DNA of 64,000 nucleotides from Curtobacterium pusillum (GCF_013359865.1 NZ_JABMCE010000077.1:1-64000), one strand, 5' to 3'. Counted from the stretch's first letter, positions 43,575 through 59,997 are shown. Program-made: numbers and translations. The notes: generated by a model from the sequence alone, not told the origin.

Positions 43575-45020
43575 ATGAGCACAGCTCCGGAAGTCCGCGC
43601 CGTCGAGCGGCAGGGCCTCGACGTCATCGCCGAGTCCGATCGGAAGGGTCGCCCGAGTGGGTTGTTCTGGCCCTGGTTCGCCGCCAACATCTCGGTGCTC
43701 GGCCTGAGCTACGGGTCGTTCGTCCTCGGGTTCGGCATCTCGTTCTGGCAGGCCACGATCGTCTCGGTGATCGGCGTCGCGTTCTCGTTCCTGCTCTGCG
43801 GGATCGTCGCGACCGCGGGCAAACGGGGGTCCGCGCCGACGATGGTGCTGAGCCGGGCGGCGTTCGGTGTGCGGGGCAACCGCCTGCCGTCGTTCCTCAG
43901 CTGGATCCTCACGGTCGGGTGGGAGACCTCGCTCGCGGCCCTCGCCGTCCTGGCGACGTCGACGGTGTTCCGCGAGGTCGGCTGGGACGACGGGGTCGTG
44001 ACGAAGCTCGTCGCGCTCGTCGTGGTCGCCGCCCTCGTCATCGGTGCCGGCGTCGCCGGCTTCGACGTGATCATGCGCCTGCAGACCTGGATCACGGTCG
44101 TCACGGGCGTGCTCACCGTCGTCTACGTCATGCTCGCCGTGCCGTCGATCGACCTCGGTGCGGTCGCGGCGCTCCCGTCGGGGAGTGCGCAGAACGTCGT
44201 CGGTGCCCTCGTGCTGGTCATGACGGGGTTCGGGCTCGGCTGGGTGAACGCGGCCGCCGACTACTCCCGGTACCTGCCGCGGTCGTCCTCGACCGGTGGT
44301 GTGGTGTGGTGGACGACGTTCGGCGGCGCGCTCGCGCCGGCGATCCTCGTCGTGGTGGGCATCCTGCTCGCCGGGTCGTCGAAGGACCTCAGTGATGCGA
44401 TCGGCGCGGACCCGATCGGAGCGCTCACCACGGTCCTGCCGGTGTGGTTCCTCATCCCGTTCGCCCTGGTCGCGGTGCTCGGTCTCGTCGGCGGCGCGGT
44501 GCTCGACATCTACTCGTCGGGTCTGGCGCTGCTGAGCGCCGGCATCCGGATCCCTCGGCCCGTCGCGGCCGGCGTGGACGGCGTCGTCATGATCGCCGGC
44601 GCCGTCTACGTGGTCTTCTTCGCGAAGGACTTCATCTCGCCGTTCCAGGCGTTCCTCGTCACGCTCGGCGTCCCGATCGCGGCGTGGTGCGGTGTCTTCG
44701 TCGCCGACGTCCTGCTGCGTCGCCGCGCGTACGCCGAGGACGAGCTCGACGACCGTCGCGGGCGGTACGGGGACGTCCGCTGGGGTGCGATCGCGCTCGT
44801 GGTGGTCGGCACCGGGCTGGGGTGGGGACTCGTGACGAACACGTACGGCGTGCCGTCCTGGCTGGGTTGGCAGGGCTACCTGCTCGAGCCGTTCGGCCTC
44901 GGCGGACGTGACGGGGCCTGGGCGTACGCGAACCTCGGGGTCCTCGTCGCGCTCGTCGTCGGCTTCCTCGGCACGCTGGTGTCCTCCCGCGCGGCTGTCC
45001 GCCGGCAGGAGCTGGCGTGA
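43575..45020 (+). CDS. NCS1-family permease (cytosine/purine/hydantoin type)
   Basis: 481 residues with about twelve transmembrane helices. It begins with the family's hydrophilic N-terminus and LFWPWFAANISVLGLSYGSFVLGFG, and includes GVRGNRLPSFLSWILTVGWE and GFGLGWVNAAADYSRYLPR, typical of nucleobase:cation symporter-1 proteins such as CodB. The substrate may be cytosine, a purine or a hydantoin; not decidable here. Its stop overlaps the GTG of a cysteine hydrolase, suggesting the pair imports and degrades a nitrogen compound. Confidence 0.9.
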   Translation: MSTAPEVRAVERQGLDVIAESDRKGRPSGLFWPWFAANISVLGLSYGSFVLGFGISFWQATIVSVIGVAFSFLLCGIVATAGKRGSAPTMVLSRAAFGVRGNRLPSFLSWILTVGWETSLAALAVLATSTVFREVGWDDGVVTKLVALVVVAALVIGAGVAGFDVIMRLQTWITVVTGVLTVVYVMLAVPSIDLGAVAALPSGSAQNVVGALVLVMTGFGLGWVNAAADYSRYLPRSSSTGGVVWWTTFGGALAPAILVVVGILLAGSSKDLSDAIGADPIGALTTVLPVWFLIPFALVAVLGLVGGAVLDIYSSGLALLSAGIRIPRPVAAGVDGVVMIAGAVYVVFFAKDFISPFQAFLVTLGVPIAAWCGVFVADVLLRRRAYAEDELDDRRGRYGDVRWGAIALVVVGTGLGWGLVTNTYGVPSWLGWQGYLLEPFGLGGRDGAWAYANLGVLVALVVGFLGTLVSSRAAVRRQELA

Positions 45021-45565
45021 GTGCCCTGGACGGCGTCCCCGACGACGCCTGGCTCGTCGTCATCGACGTGCAGGAGGTCTTCACGGGGGACAGCCCGTGG
45101 GCGGCTCCGCGGTTCGACCACGCCGTCGCGGGCATCGAGCGGCTGCTCCCGCGGTTCACCGGACGGACCGTGTTCACCCGCTTCGTGGCGCCGGAGCGCC
45201 CGGAGGGCAGCTGGACGCAGTACTACCGGGACTGGCCCTTCGCCCTCGTGCCGGGCGCCGACCCCCTCTGGGACCTGACCGAACCGTTCCGGACCGCCGC
45301 AGCGGACCGAGGCGACCCCGTCGTCACCGAGTCGACCTTCGGCAAGTGGGGGACCAGCCTCCAGGCCATCACCGGCGACCACCCACACCTGGTCCTGGCC
45401 GGCGTCTCGACGGACTGCTGCGTGCTGTCGACCGCGCTCGCGGCGGCGGACGCCGGCGCCACCGTGACGGTCGTGGCGGACGCGTGCGCGGGCGCGAGCG
45501 ATGACGACCACGAGCGTGCCCTCGCGGCGATGCGGCTCTACGCGCCGCTCGTCACCGTGGTCTGA
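45017..45565 (+). CDS. Isochorismatase-family cysteine hydrolase
   Basis: 182-residue amidohydrolase of the isochorismatase/nicotinamidase superfamily. The catalytic triad is visible: D17 (VIDVQ), K110 (TFGKWGT) and C135 ([11 protein letters not shown]). The superfamily hydrolyses nicotinamide, ureidoacrylate, biuret and related amides. Coupling to the upstream NCS1 permease (GTGA overlap) points to a nucleobase- or amide-derived substrate. Ends 37 bases before ispG. Confidence 0.92.
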   Translation: MSALDGVPDDAWLVVIDVQEVFTGDSPWAAPRFDHAVAGIERLLPRFTGRTVFTRFVAPERPEGSWTQYYRDWPFALVPGADPLWDLTEPFRTAAADRGDPVVTESTFGKWGTSLQAITGDHPHLVLAGVSTDCCVLSTALAAADAGATVTVVADACAGASDDDHERALAAMRLYAPLVTVV

Positions 45566-45589
45566 TCGGGAACGGTCGACCACTGCGCG

Positions 45590-45595
45590 TAGAGT
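45590..45595 (+). promoter_or_regulatory. -10 element of ispG (leaderless)
   Basis: TAGAGT seven bases before the GTG at 45603; supports that start over the longer open frame. Confidence 0.5.
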
Positions 45596-45602
45596 GCACC
45601 TC

Positions 45603-46757
45603 GTGCCTGCAGTGAACCTCGGTCTGCCGAAAGTCCCCGAAACCCTCGCGCCGCGCCGCAAGTCCCGGCAGATCCGAGTGGGCAAGGTCCTCGTGGGCGG
45701 CGACGCACCGGTGTCCGTCCAGTCGATGACCACGACGCCGACGACGAACATCAACGCCACCCTCCAGCAGATCGCCGAGCTCACCGCCTCAGGGTGCGAC
45801 ATCGTCCGCGTGGCCGTCCCCAGCCAGGACGACGCCGACGCGCTGCCGATCATCGCGAAGAAGTCGCAGATCCCGGTCATCGCCGACATCCACTTCCAGC
45901 CGAAGTACGTCTTCCAGGCCATCGACGCCGGGTGCGCCGCGGTCCGGGTGAACCCGGGCAACATCCGGAAGTTCGACGACCAGGTCGGCGCGATCGCCCG
46001 TGCCGCGAAGGACGCCGGCGTCTCGCTCCGCATCGGCGTGAACGCGGGGTCGCTCGAGCCGAGCCTGCTGCAGAAGTACGGCAAGGCCACTCCCGAGGCG
46101 CTCGTCGAGTCCGCGGTGTGGGAAGCGAGCCTCTTCGAGGAGCACGACTTCCACGACTTCAAGATCTCGGTCAAGCACAACGACCCGATCGTCATGGTGA
46201 AGGCCTACCGTCAGCTCGCCGAGGCGGGGGACTGGCCGCTGCACCTCGGGGTCACCGAGGCCGGGCCGGAGTTCCAGGGCACGATCAAGAGCGCCACGGC
46301 GTTCGGCATCCTGCTCGCCGAGGGCATCGGCGACACCATCCGTGTGTCGCTCTCCGCCCCGCCCGCGCAGGAGGTCAAGGTCGGCCTGCAGATCCTGCAG
46401 TCGCTGAACCTCCGCGAGCGCAAGCTCGAGATCGTCTCCTGCCCGAGCTGCGGCCGCGCGCAGGTCGACGTCTACCAGCTCGCGAACGACGTGACGAAGG
46501 GGCTCGAGGGCATGACCGTCCCGCTCCGCGTCGCCGTCATGGGCTGCGTCGTGAACGGCCCCGGCGAGGCGCGCGAGGCCGACCTCGGTGTCGCGTCCGG
46601 CAACGGTAAGGGCCAGATCTTCGTCAAGGGCAAGGTCATCAAGACCGTGCCCGAGGCCGAGATCGTCGAGACCCTCATCACCGAGGCGAACCGCATCGCC
46701 GACGAGATGGGCCCCGCTGCCGCGACCGGCAAGCCCGAGGTCGTCACCACCGCTTAG
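45603..46757 (+). CDS. ispG: 4-hydroxy-3-methylbut-2-enyl diphosphate synthase (flavodoxin/ferredoxin)
   Basis: Fe-S enzyme of the MEP pathway converting MEcPP to HMBPP. 384 residues, the two-domain bacterial form: TIM barrel with [11 protein letters not shown] near the start and [10 protein letters not shown], then the cluster domain with cysteine ligands C280 and C283 (SCPSCGR) and C315 ([11 protein letters not shown]). The start is GTG 45603, placed by the -10 and the family length. It shares the pathway with dxr upstream. Confidence 0.97.
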   Translation: MPAVNLGLPKVPETLAPRRKSRQIRVGKVLVGGDAPVSVQSMTTTPTTNINATLQQIAELTASGCDIVRVAVPSQDDADALPIIAKKSQIPVIADIHFQPKYVFQAIDAGCAAVRVNPGNIRKFDDQVGAIARAAKDAGVSLRIGVNAGSLEPSLLQKYGKATPEALVESAVWEASLFEEHDFHDFKISVKHNDPIVMVKAYRQLAEAGDWPLHLGVTEAGPEFQGTIKSATAFGILLAEGIGDTIRVSLSAPPAQEVKVGLQILQSLNLRERKLEIVSCPSCGRAQVDVYQLANDVTKGLEGMTVPLRVAVMGCVVNGPGEAREADLGVASGNGKGQIFVKGKVIKTVPEAEIVETLITEANRIADEMGPAAATGKPEVVTTA

Positions 46758-46795
46758 TCGACTGTCGTCGCCGATTAGCCGACTAACACTAGGCT
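46754..46795 (+). promoter_or_regulatory. proS promoter with TTAG/CTAA dyads
   Basis: TAGGCT (46790-46795) is a -10 six bases before the proS GTG. Immediately upstream is TTAGCCGACTAA (46775-46786), a near-perfect palindrome, and TTAGTCG (46754-46760) pairs with CGACTAA (46780-46786) as a wider inverted repeat. The position suits a repressor binding site, similar in shape to MarR-type operators. Confidence 0.42.
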
Positions 46796-46801
46796 TGCCC
46801 C

Positions 46802-48553
46802 GTGGTCACACGGCTTTCGCATCTGTTCCTCCGTACGCTCCGCGACGACCCCTCCGACGCCGAGGTGACGAGCCACAAGCTGCTCGTCCGCGCCGGGTAC
46901 GTCCGCCGCCAGTCCCCGGGGATCTTCGCGTGGCTGCCGCTCGGCCTCCGCGTCCGCGCGAAGATCGAGGACATCATCCGCGAGGAGATGGTGGCCGCCG
47001 GCGCGCAGGAGGTCCTCCTGCCGGCGCTGCTCCCGCGTGAGCCGTACGAGGCGACGAACCGGTGGACCGAGTACGGCGACGGCATGTTCCGCCTGCAGGA
47101 CCGCAAGGGGGCCGACTACCTGCTCGCACCCACGCACGAGGAGATGTTCGCGCTCCTCGTGAAGGACCTGTACTCGTCGTACAAGGACCTCCCCGTGACG
47201 CTGTTCCAGATCCAGGACAAGTACCGCGACGAGGCCCGTCCCCGCGCCGGACTCCTGCGCGGGCGCGAGTTCACTATGAAGGACGCGTACTCGTTCGACC
47301 TCACCGACGAGGGCCTCGAGCGCAGCTACCAGGTCATGCGCGACGCGTACGAGAAGATCTTCGCCCGGCTCGGCCTCGAGTACGTGATCGTCAAGGCGGA
47401 CGCGGGGGCCATGGGCGGCTCGAAGTCCGAGGAGTTCCTGCACCCGATCGGGGTCGGCGAGGACACCTTCGTCCGCAGCGCCGGCGGGTACGCGGCGAAC
47501 GTCGAGGCCTACGTCACGCCGGTGCCCGAGGCGCTGCCGATCGAGGGTCGGCCCGAGCCCGTGCTCCTGCCGGCGTCGGACACCCCGACCATCGACACGC
47601 TCGTCGCGCACGCGAACGAGGTCGCCCCGCGCGACGGCGCCCCGTGGACCGCGGCCGACACGTTGAAGAACGTCGTGCTCGCGCTGACGCACCTCGACGG
47701 CACGCGCGAGGTCGTCGTCGTGGGGCTCCCCGGCGACCGTGACGTCGACATGAAGCGCGCCGAGGTGGCCTTCGCGCCGGCCGAGGTCGAGGCGGCCGGG
47801 GACGACGACTTCAAGAAGCACCGGGGTCTGGTCAAGGGCTACATCGGCCCGCAGGTCCTCGGTGCCGAGTCCGCCACCGGCATCCGCTACTTCGTCGACC
47901 CCCGCGTGGTCGACGGCACCGCCTGGATCACCGGCGCGAACGAGCGTGGCGTGCACGTCTCGGGGCTCGTCATGGGCCGCGACTTCACCGCCGACGGCGT
48001 CGCCGAGGTGTCCGACGTCCGTGCGGGCGACCCCGCCCCAGACGGCTCCGGGCCGCTCGAGACCGCCCGCGGCATGGAGATCGGCCACGTCTTCCAGCTC
48101 GGCCGCAAGTACGCCGAGGCGCTCGGACTCAAGGTGCAGGACGACAACGGCAAGCTCGCCACCGTCACGATGGGGTCGTACGGCATCGGCGTGACCCGCA
48201 TCCTCGCGATCCTGGCCGAGGCGCACAACGACGAGAAGGGCCTGGTCTGGCCGAAGAACGTCGCGCCCTTCGACGTGCACGTCGTCGCCACCGGCAAGGA
48301 CGAGGTCGCCTACGACCTGGCGACCTCGATCGTCGCGCAGCTCGAGGGCGAGCGCTTCGACGTCGTCTACGACGACCGGCCGAAGGTCTCGCCGGGTGTG
48401 AAGCTCCGCGACGCGGAGCTGCTCGGCATGCCGATCGTGGTCGTCGCCGGTCGTGGCGCCGCCGACGGCGTCGTCGAGCTGTGGGACCGCGCGAGCGGCG
48501 AGCGTCGCGACGTGCCGGCAGCGGAGCTGCTGGACGCGGTCCGCGCGATCTAG
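46802..48553 (+). CDS. proS: Prolyl-tRNA synthetase (bacterial type)
   Basis: Class II synthetase charging tRNA-Pro. 583 residues: motif 1 region [24 protein letters not shown], motif 2 [25 protein letters not shown], the bacterial insertion (editing) domain at about 225-390, motif 3 [16 protein letters not shown] and the C-terminal anticodon-binding domain. GTG start, probably leaderless. A large palindrome and then nusA follow. Confidence 0.97.
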   Translation: MVTRLSHLFLRTLRDDPSDAEVTSHKLLVRAGYVRRQSPGIFAWLPLGLRVRAKIEDIIREEMVAAGAQEVLLPALLPREPYEATNRWTEYGDGMFRLQDRKGADYLLAPTHEEMFALLVKDLYSSYKDLPVTLFQIQDKYRDEARPRAGLLRGREFTMKDAYSFDLTDEGLERSYQVMRDAYEKIFARLGLEYVIVKADAGAMGGSKSEEFLHPIGVGEDTFVRSAGGYAANVEAYVTPVPEALPIEGRPEPVLLPASDTPTIDTLVAHANEVAPRDGAPWTAADTLKNVVLALTHLDGTREVVVVGLPGDRDVDMKRAEVAFAPAEVEAAGDDDFKKHRGLVKGYIGPQVLGAESATGIRYFVDPRVVDGTAWITGANERGVHVSGLVMGRDFTADGVAEVSDVRAGDPAPDGSGPLETARGMEIGHVFQLGRKYAEALGLKVQDDNGKLATVTMGSYGIGVTRILAILAEAHNDEKGLVWPKNVAPFDVHVVATGKDEVAYDLATSIVAQLEGERFDVVYDDRPKVSPGVKLRDAELLGMPIVVVAGRGAADGVVELWDRASGERRDVPAAELLDAVRAI

Positions 48554-48585
48554 CCGCCGGCCCTCCGACCCGCCGGCCCGCCGGT

Positions 48586-48659
48586 CCGCAAAACGCCACC
48601 TGGGCGGTTTCTCGCAGCGCAGTACCGCTGCGAGAAACCGCCCTCGTTGCGTCTTGCGG
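48586..48659. repeat. 74-nt near-perfect palindrome between proS and nusA
   Basis: The inner part is a perfect 18-bp inverted repeat (48602-48619 and 48626-48643; arms start GGGCGGTTTCTCGCAGCG) around a CAGTAC loop. Pairing extends outward to 48586 and 48659 with four mismatches in 34-base arms. As RNA this is a very stable hairpin and could terminate proS transcription; as DNA it resembles a REP-type or MITE-like palindromic element. It ends just before the nusA -10. Confidence 0.75.
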
Positions 48660-48665
48660 GTGGGG

Positions 48666-48671
48666 TAGTCT
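48666..48671 (+). promoter_or_regulatory. -10 element of the nusA operon
   Basis: TAGTCT about 63 bases before the nusA GTG, right after the palindrome. No clear -35. Confidence 0.45.
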
Positions 48672-48734
48672 GGACGCCGACTTCTGCGCGGTTCCAATGC
48701 GCCGGAGCGACTCATCTGAATACGGAGGCCCTCG

Positions 48735-49730
48735 GTGAAGATCGATCTCGCAGTCCTGCGACTCATGGAGCGTGAGCGGGAGATCCCGTTCGACGAACTC
48801 GTCCAGATCATCGAACAGGCCATCCTGACCGCGTACCAGAAGCACCGCGCGGAGAACGAGGAGCCCGTCGACGCCCAGACGCGCGTCGAGCTCGACCGCA
48901 AGTCGGGCGAGGTCTCCGTCTACGTGCCGGAGCGCGACGACGAGGGCACCGTCATCGGCGAGGCCGTCGACCAGCCGAACGACTTCGGCCGCATCGCCGC
49001 CTTCGCCGCGAAGCAGGTCATCAACCAGCGTCTTCGCGACATCGGCGACGACAAGATCCTCGGCGAGTTCCGTGGCAAGGAGGGCGACATCGTCGCGGGC
49101 GTGGTCCAGCAGGGCCCGAACCCGAAGATGGTGCACGTCGACCTCGGCACGGTCGAGGCGATCCTCCCGCCGGAGGAGCAGGTGCCGGGCGAGGAGTACA
49201 AGCACGGTTCGCGCATCCGCGTGTACGTGACGAGCGTCGGCCGCGGTGCGAAGGGGCCGCAGATCACGGTGTCGCGCACGCACCCGGGTCTGGTCCGGAA
49301 GCTGTTCGCGCTCGAGGTGCCGGAGATCGCGTCGGGTGTCGTCGAGATCACGTCGCTCGCGCGCGAGGCCGGTCACCGCACGAAGATCGCGGTGAAGGCC
49401 AACGAGCCCGGCGTGAACGCCAAGGGTGCGTGCATCGGCGAGCTCGGTGCCCGCGTGCGCGCGGTGACGACGGAGCTCGGCGCCGAGAAGATCGACATCG
49501 TCGACTACTCGTCCGACCTGGCGTCCTTCGTGGCCAGCGCGCTGTCGCCGGCGAAGGTGACGAGCGCGTTCGTGCTCGACGCCTCGACGAAGGCCGTCCG
49601 CGCCCTCGTTCCCGACTACCAGCTGTCGCTCGCGATCGGCAAGGAGGGGCAGAACGCCCGCCTCGCCGCGAAGCTCACCGGTGCCCGGATCGACATCCAG
49701 CCGGACTCCATCCTGGACGGCGAAGACTGA
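48735..49730 (+). CDS. nusA: Transcription elongation/termination factor NusA
   Basis: RNA polymerase-binding factor controlling pausing, termination and antitermination. 331 residues: N-terminal polymerase-binding domain (1-120), S1 domain (about 125-195), and two KH domains (about 200-325, with GACIGELGARVRAV and LSLAIGKEGQNARLAAKLTG). It lacks the C-terminal acidic repeats of E. coli NusA, as usual for actinobacteria. GTG start after GGAGG. rimP, normally directly upstream, is not present here. Confidence 0.97.
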   Translation: MKIDLAVLRLMEREREIPFDELVQIIEQAILTAYQKHRAENEEPVDAQTRVELDRKSGEVSVYVPERDDEGTVIGEAVDQPNDFGRIAAFAAKQVINQRLRDIGDDKILGEFRGKEGDIVAGVVQQGPNPKMVHVDLGTVEAILPPEEQVPGEEYKHGSRIRVYVTSVGRGAKGPQITVSRTHPGLVRKLFALEVPEIASGVVEITSLAREAGHRTKIAVKANEPGVNAKGACIGELGARVRAVTTELGAEKIDIVDYSSDLASFVASALSPAKVTSAFVLDASTKAVRALVPDYQLSLAIGKEGQNARLAAKLTGARIDIQPDSILDGED

Positions 49731-49829
49731 CGACGTCGGCTGCGCGTCCGGACGCGACGGGCCCGGTTTCGCTCCGGGCGTCGGCCGTCCGGGCGCGCCG
49801 GATCGCGGTCGTCGGAGGGGAGGAGTAAG

Positions 49830-50156
49830 GTGGTTCCCGTCAGAACATGCATCGGCAGTCGCCGTCGTGCACCCCGGTCCTCCCTCCTCCGTGTCGTCGC
49901 CCTGAGCGACGGCCGTGTCGTGGCGGACCCGAAGGCAGTCATGCCGGGGCGGGGAGCGTGGCTCACCCCGACCGTCGAAGCACATGATCAGGCCGTCAAG
50001 CGCCGGGCCTTCCGCCGGGCGCTCCGACTCGATCATGAACCGGACACGTCCGCGGTGCGTGACTACCTCGTAGCACTCCAGCGCAGCGAAGAGAGCTCCG
50101 AGCAGGCGCGCCACCAGGACACGACAGAACAGGCTGAACGGCTTATGGACAACTGA
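49830..50156 (+). CDS. YlxR-family (DUF448) RNA-binding protein
   Basis: 108-residue protein between nusA and infB, the standard place for ylxR. Family features: VRTCIGSRRRAPRSSLLRVV at the start, GRGAWLTP in the middle and the RRAFRRAL helix. The usual second cysteine of the C(V/I)GCR motif is serine here. The C-terminal tail is acidic and Gln-rich. GTG start with GGGGAGGAG. YlxR is a nucleoid/RNA-associated protein linked to RNase P and translation in other bacteria. Confidence 0.9.
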   Translation: MVPVRTCIGSRRRAPRSSLLRVVALSDGRVVADPKAVMPGRGAWLTPTVEAHDQAVKRRAFRRALRLDHEPDTSAVRDYLVALQRSEESSEQARHQDTTEQAERLMDN

Positions 50157-50198
50157 TGAGCGGCTCGAAATGAGACCCGTCATCCATTGAGTCCTGCC

Positions 50199-50224
50199 CC
50201 TTCACGGGGTGGGACCCGTGAAGG
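50199..50224 (+). promoter_or_regulatory. Hairpin occluding the infB ribosome-binding site
   Basis: CCTTCACGGG (50199-50208) and CCCGTGAAGG (50215-50224) form a perfect 10-bp stem with a 6-base loop. The right arm contains most of AAGGAG (50221-50226), the infB ribosome-binding site, six bases before the GTG. The fold would block initiation and could regulate IF2 synthesis. Confidence 0.58.
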
Positions 50225-50230
50225 AGAACA

Positions 50231-53104
50231 GTGGCAAAACCACGCGTACACGAGATCGCATCCGAACTCGGTGTCGACAGCAAGACCGCAATGGAGAAGC
50301 TCAAGGAACTCGGCGAGTTCGTCAAGGGCCCGAGCTCCAGTGTCGAACCCCCCGTCGCACGCAAGCTCCGCGCTGCGCTGCAGGCCGACGGCGCCTCGGC
50401 GTCGAAGCCCGCTGCGGCACCCGCTCCCGCGGCCGGTTCGGCAGCGCCGAAGCCCGGTCGTGCGGCTGCCGGCAGCGCAGCACCGAAGCCGGGTGGCGCC
50501 AAGCCCGGTCCCGTCCGCCCCGCGCCCACCCCGGCGCCGGAACAGGCTCCCGCAGAGACCCCCGCCGACTCGTCCGCACCCGTCCCGGGTGCCCCGAAGT
50601 CGGTCGCGCAGCGCCAGGCCGAGGCCGAGGCAGCGCGGAAGGCCGCAGCGGCCGAGAAGGCAGCGGCCGCGAAGGCCGCCGCCGACAACGGTGACGCCGG
50701 TCAGGCAGCGCCGAAGGGCGACGCCGTCAAGCCCGGCGGTGCCCCGAAGCCGGGCGCAGCAGCCGGCCCGAAGCCTGGTGGCCCGAAGCCGGGCGCCCGT
50801 CCCGGCAACAACCCGTACGCGTCGAGCCAGGGCATGGGCTCGCGCCCGCCGCGTCCGGGCAACAACCCGTACTCGTCCAACCAGGGCATGGGTCAGCGTC
50901 CCGCCGGCGGTGCCGGTGGCGGCAACGGCATCCCGCGTCCGGCCCCGCCGCGTCCGGGTGTTCCCCGTCCGGGTGCCCCGCGTCCCGGTGGCCCCGGGCA
51001 GGGCAACCGTGCTCCCGGCTTCGGGCAGCGCCCGGGCCAGGGTGGCGGTCGTGGCGGCCCCGGTGGTCGTCCGGGCGGCGCCGGTGGTGCCGGTGGCGGC
51101 TTCCCGCGTCCGGCCTTCAGCGGCCCGCGTCCCGCCGGTGGCGGTGGCCGCGGTCGTGGCCCCGGTGGCGGTACCGCGGGTGCGTTCGGTCGCGGTGGCG
51201 GCAAGAGCCGTGCCCGCAAGTCGAAGCGGACGAAGCGCGCCGAGTACGAGATGCGGCAGGCGCCGTCGCTCGGCGGTGTGCAGGTCCCTCGTGGCGACGG
51301 CAACACGGTCGTGCGTCTGCGGCGCGGTGCGAGCATCTCGGACTTCGCGGACAAGATCGACGCGAGCCCCGGCAACCTGGTGACGGTGCTGTTCCACCTC
51401 GGTGAGATGGCGACCGCGACGGAGTCGCTGGACGAGGCCACGTTCGAGGTCCTCGGCGAGGAGCTGGGCTACAAGATCCAGATCGTCTCGCCCGAGGACG
51501 AGGACAAGGAGCTCCTCGAGGGCTTCGACATCGACCTCGAAGCCGAGCTGGACGACGAGGACGACTCGGTGCTGCAGCAGCGGCCCCCGGTGGTCACCGT
51601 CATGGGTCACGTCGACCACGGCAAGACGCGCCTGCTCGACGCCATCCGCAACTCGAAGGTCGTGGAGGGCGAGGCCGGCGGCATCACCCAGCACATCGGT
51701 GCGTACCAGATCGTCACCGAGCACGAGGGCGTCGAGCGTCCGATCACCTTCATCGACACCCCGGGTCACGAGGCCTTCACGGCCATGCGTGCCCGTGGTG
51801 CCCAGGTGACGGACATCGCGATCCTCGTGGTCGCGGCGGACGACGGCATCATGCCCCAGACGATCGAGGCGCTGAACCACGCGCAGTCGGCCGGTGTGCC
51901 GATCGTGGTCGCGGTGAACAAGATCGACAAGGAGGGCGCGAACCCGGCGAAGGTCCGGCAGCAGCTCACCGAGTACAACCTGGTGGCCGAGGAGTACGGC
52001 GGCGACGTCATGTTCGTCGACGTGTCCGCGCGTCAGAACATCGGTATCCAGGACCTCCTGGACGCCGTGCTGCTCACGGCGGACGCCGGTCTCGACCTGC
52101 GCGCGAACCCCGACAAGGACGCCCGCGGTGTGGCGATCGAAGCACGGCTCGACAAGGGCCGCGGTGCGGTCGCGACGGTGCTCATCCAGTCCGGCACCCT
52201 GCACGTCGGCGACGCCATCGTGGCGGGTACGGCCTACGGTCGCGTCCGTGCGATGACCGACGAGAACGGCGAAGCGGTCAAGGCCGCGACGCCGAGCCGC
52301 CCGGTCCAGGTGCAGGGTCTGTCGTCGGTGCCCCGCGCCGGTGACACGTTCCTCGTCACCGAAGAGGACCGCACGGCACGTCAGATCGCCGAGAAGCGTG
52401 AAGCCGCCGAGCGCAACGCCCAGCTGGCCAAGGCCCGCAAGCGCATCTCGCTCGAGGACTTCACCCGCGCACTCGAAGAGGGCAAGGTCGAGTCGCTCAA
52501 CCTCATCATCAAGGGTGACGTCTCCGGTGCTGTCGAAGCACTCGAGCAGTCGCTCCTGGACATCGAGGTCGACGACAGCGTCCAGCTCCGCATCCTGCAC
52601 CGCGGTGTCGGTGCGATCACGGAGTCGGACATCGACCTCGCCACGATCGACAACGCCATCGTCATCGGCTTCAACGTCCGTCCGGACGTCAAGGCCCGTG
52701 AGCGTGCGGCGCGCGAAGGCATCGACGTGCGCTTCTACTCGGTCATCTACAACGCACTCGAGGACATCGAGCAGTCCCTCAAGGGCATGCTCAAGCCCGA
52801 GTACGAAGAGGTCCAGTCGGGTGTCGCCGAGATCCGCGAGGTGTTCCGTTCCTCGAAGTTCGGCAACATCGCGGGTGTCATCGTCCGTTCCGGCACGATC
52901 ACGCGCAACGCCAAGGCGCGCGTCATCCGCGAAGGCGTGGTGCTCGCCGATGGTCTCGCCATCGAGTCGCTGCGTCGCTTCAAGGACGACGTCACCGAGG
53001 TCCGCACGGACTTCGAAGCCGGTATCGGTCTGGGCAAGTACAACGACATCCAGATCGGCGACGAGATCGAGACCACCGAGCTCGTCGAGAAGCCGCGCGA
53101 CTGA
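50231..53104 (+). CDS. infB: Translation initiation factor IF-2
   Basis: GTPase that delivers initiator tRNA to the ribosome. 957 residues. The N-terminal helical domain ([28 protein letters not shown]) is followed by a long disordered Ala/Pro then Gly/Arg/Pro-rich region (about 50-330), typical of actinobacterial IF2. The IF2N repeat ([17 protein letters not shown]) follows, then the G domain with GHVDHGKT (G459-T466), DTPGHEAF and NKID, and C-terminal domains II-IV. GTG start after AAGGAG. The low-complexity section includes duplicated RPGNNPY(A/S)S-QGMG units. Confidence 0.98.
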   Translation: MAKPRVHEIASELGVDSKTAMEKLKELGEFVKGPSSSVEPPVARKLRAALQADGASASKPAAAPAPAAGSAAPKPGRAAAGSAAPKPGGAKPGPVRPAPTPAPEQAPAETPADSSAPVPGAPKSVAQRQAEAEAARKAAAAEKAAAAKAAADNGDAGQAAPKGDAVKPGGAPKPGAAAGPKPGGPKPGARPGNNPYASSQGMGSRPPRPGNNPYSSNQGMGQRPAGGAGGGNGIPRPAPPRPGVPRPGAPRPGGPGQGNRAPGFGQRPGQGGGRGGPGGRPGGAGGAGGGFPRPAFSGPRPAGGGGRGRGPGGGTAGAFGRGGGKSRARKSKRTKRAEYEMRQAPSLGGVQVPRGDGNTVVRLRRGASISDFADKIDASPGNLVTVLFHLGEMATATESLDEATFEVLGEELGYKIQIVSPEDEDKELLEGFDIDLEAELDDEDDSVLQQRPPVVTVMGHVDHGKTRLLDAIRNSKVVEGEAGGITQHIGAYQIVTEHEGVERPITFIDTPGHEAFTAMRARGAQVTDIAILVVAADDGIMPQTIEALNHAQSAGVPIVVAVNKIDKEGANPAKVRQQLTEYNLVAEEYGGDVMFVDVSARQNIGIQDLLDAVLLTADAGLDLRANPDKDARGVAIEARLDKGRGAVATVLIQSGTLHVGDAIVAGTAYGRVRAMTDENGEAVKAATPSRPVQVQGLSSVPRAGDTFLVTEEDRTARQIAEKREAAERNAQLAKARKRISLEDFTRALEEGKVESLNLIIKGDVSGAVEALEQSLLDIEVDDSVQLRILHRGVGAITESDIDLATIDNAIVIGFNVRPDVKARERAAREGIDVRFYSVIYNALEDIEQSLKGMLKPEYEEVQSGVAEIREVFRSSKFGNIAGVIVRSGTITRNAKARVIREGVVLADGLAIESLRRFKDDVTEVRTDFEAGIGLGKYNDIQIGDEIETTELVEKPRD

Positions 53105-53119
53105 TCGCGTGACTACCCT

Positions 53120-53154
53120 GGGCCCCGGCCTCTCCTGGTGAGAGGCCGGGGCCC
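53120..53154 (+). terminator. 15-bp terminator hairpin after infB
   Basis: GGGCCCCGGCCTCTC (53120-53134) and GAGAGGCCGGGGCCC (53140-53154) are perfect complements around CTGGT, followed by GACCCCTTTCC. A very strong intrinsic-type terminator, 15 bases after the infB stop and 60 before rbfA. Confidence 0.8.
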
Positions 53155-53214
53155 GACCCCTTTCCATGAATGACCCCGGCGGGATCCGTCCCGCCACTGC
53201 CTCAGGAGGCACCC

Positions 53215-53667
53215 ATGGCCGATCCGCAGCGCGCACGCAAGATGGCGGACCGCATCAAGGAAGTCGTCGCACGCCGGCTCGACAAGGGTCTCCGAGACCC
53301 GCGGCTCGGGTTCGTGACCATCACTGACGTCCGCGTGACCGGTGACCTGCAGCACGCGTCGGTCTTCTACACCGTGTACGGCACCGACGAGGAGCGCGCC
53401 GACTCCGCCGCGGCGCTGAAGGCCGCGACGGGCATGCTCCGCACCGAGGTCGGCAAGAACATCACGGCGCGGCTGACCCCGTCGCTCGAGTTCATCGCGG
53501 ACGCGCTGCCGGACACCTCAGCGCACCTGGAAGACCTCCTCGCGCAGGCCAGGATGCGGGACGAGCAGGTCCGGGCCGCGTCCGCTGGGGCTGCGTACGC
53601 CGGCGATGCCGACCCGTACAAGCACGACGAGGACGAAGACGAGGACGAGGACGCCGCCCGCGCCTAG
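53215..53667 (+). CDS. rbfA: Ribosome-binding factor A
   Basis: Assists maturation of the 30S subunit (16S 5' end). 150 residues with the KH-like RbfA fold: RMADRIKEVVARRL-type first helix, DPRLGFVTITDVRVTGDLQHASVFYTV and the TARLTPSLEFIADALPDTSAHLEDLL signature. The last 20 residues are an acidic Asp/Glu tail. ATG 53215 with CAGGAGG; an upstream in-frame ATG at 53170 lacks a ribosome-binding site. The infB terminator upstream implies read-through or a separate promoter. Confidence 0.95.
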   Translation: MADPQRARKMADRIKEVVARRLDKGLRDPRLGFVTITDVRVTGDLQHASVFYTVYGTDEERADSAAALKAATGMLRTEVGKNITARLTPSLEFIADALPDTSAHLEDLLAQARMRDEQVRAASAGAAYAGDADPYKHDEDEDEDEDAARA

Positions 53668-53698
53668 GGCTGGTCTCACGGCTCTGGTGGGACCGCCC
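53667..53698. terminator. Bidirectional terminator between rbfA and the LacI gene
   Basis: GGGC plus GGTCTCAC (53667-53679) pairs with GTGGGACC plus GCCC (53687-53698) with one bulged T and one G-T pair, between converging genes. Confidence 0.55.
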
Positions 53699-53710
53699 GA
53701 CGACGCCTGA

Positions 53711-59997
<6,287 letters not shown>

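Noticed and set aside
46754..46801. T-box riboswitch upstream of proS
   Set aside because: The space between ispG and proS is under 50 bases and lacks the T-box sequence and specifier stem.
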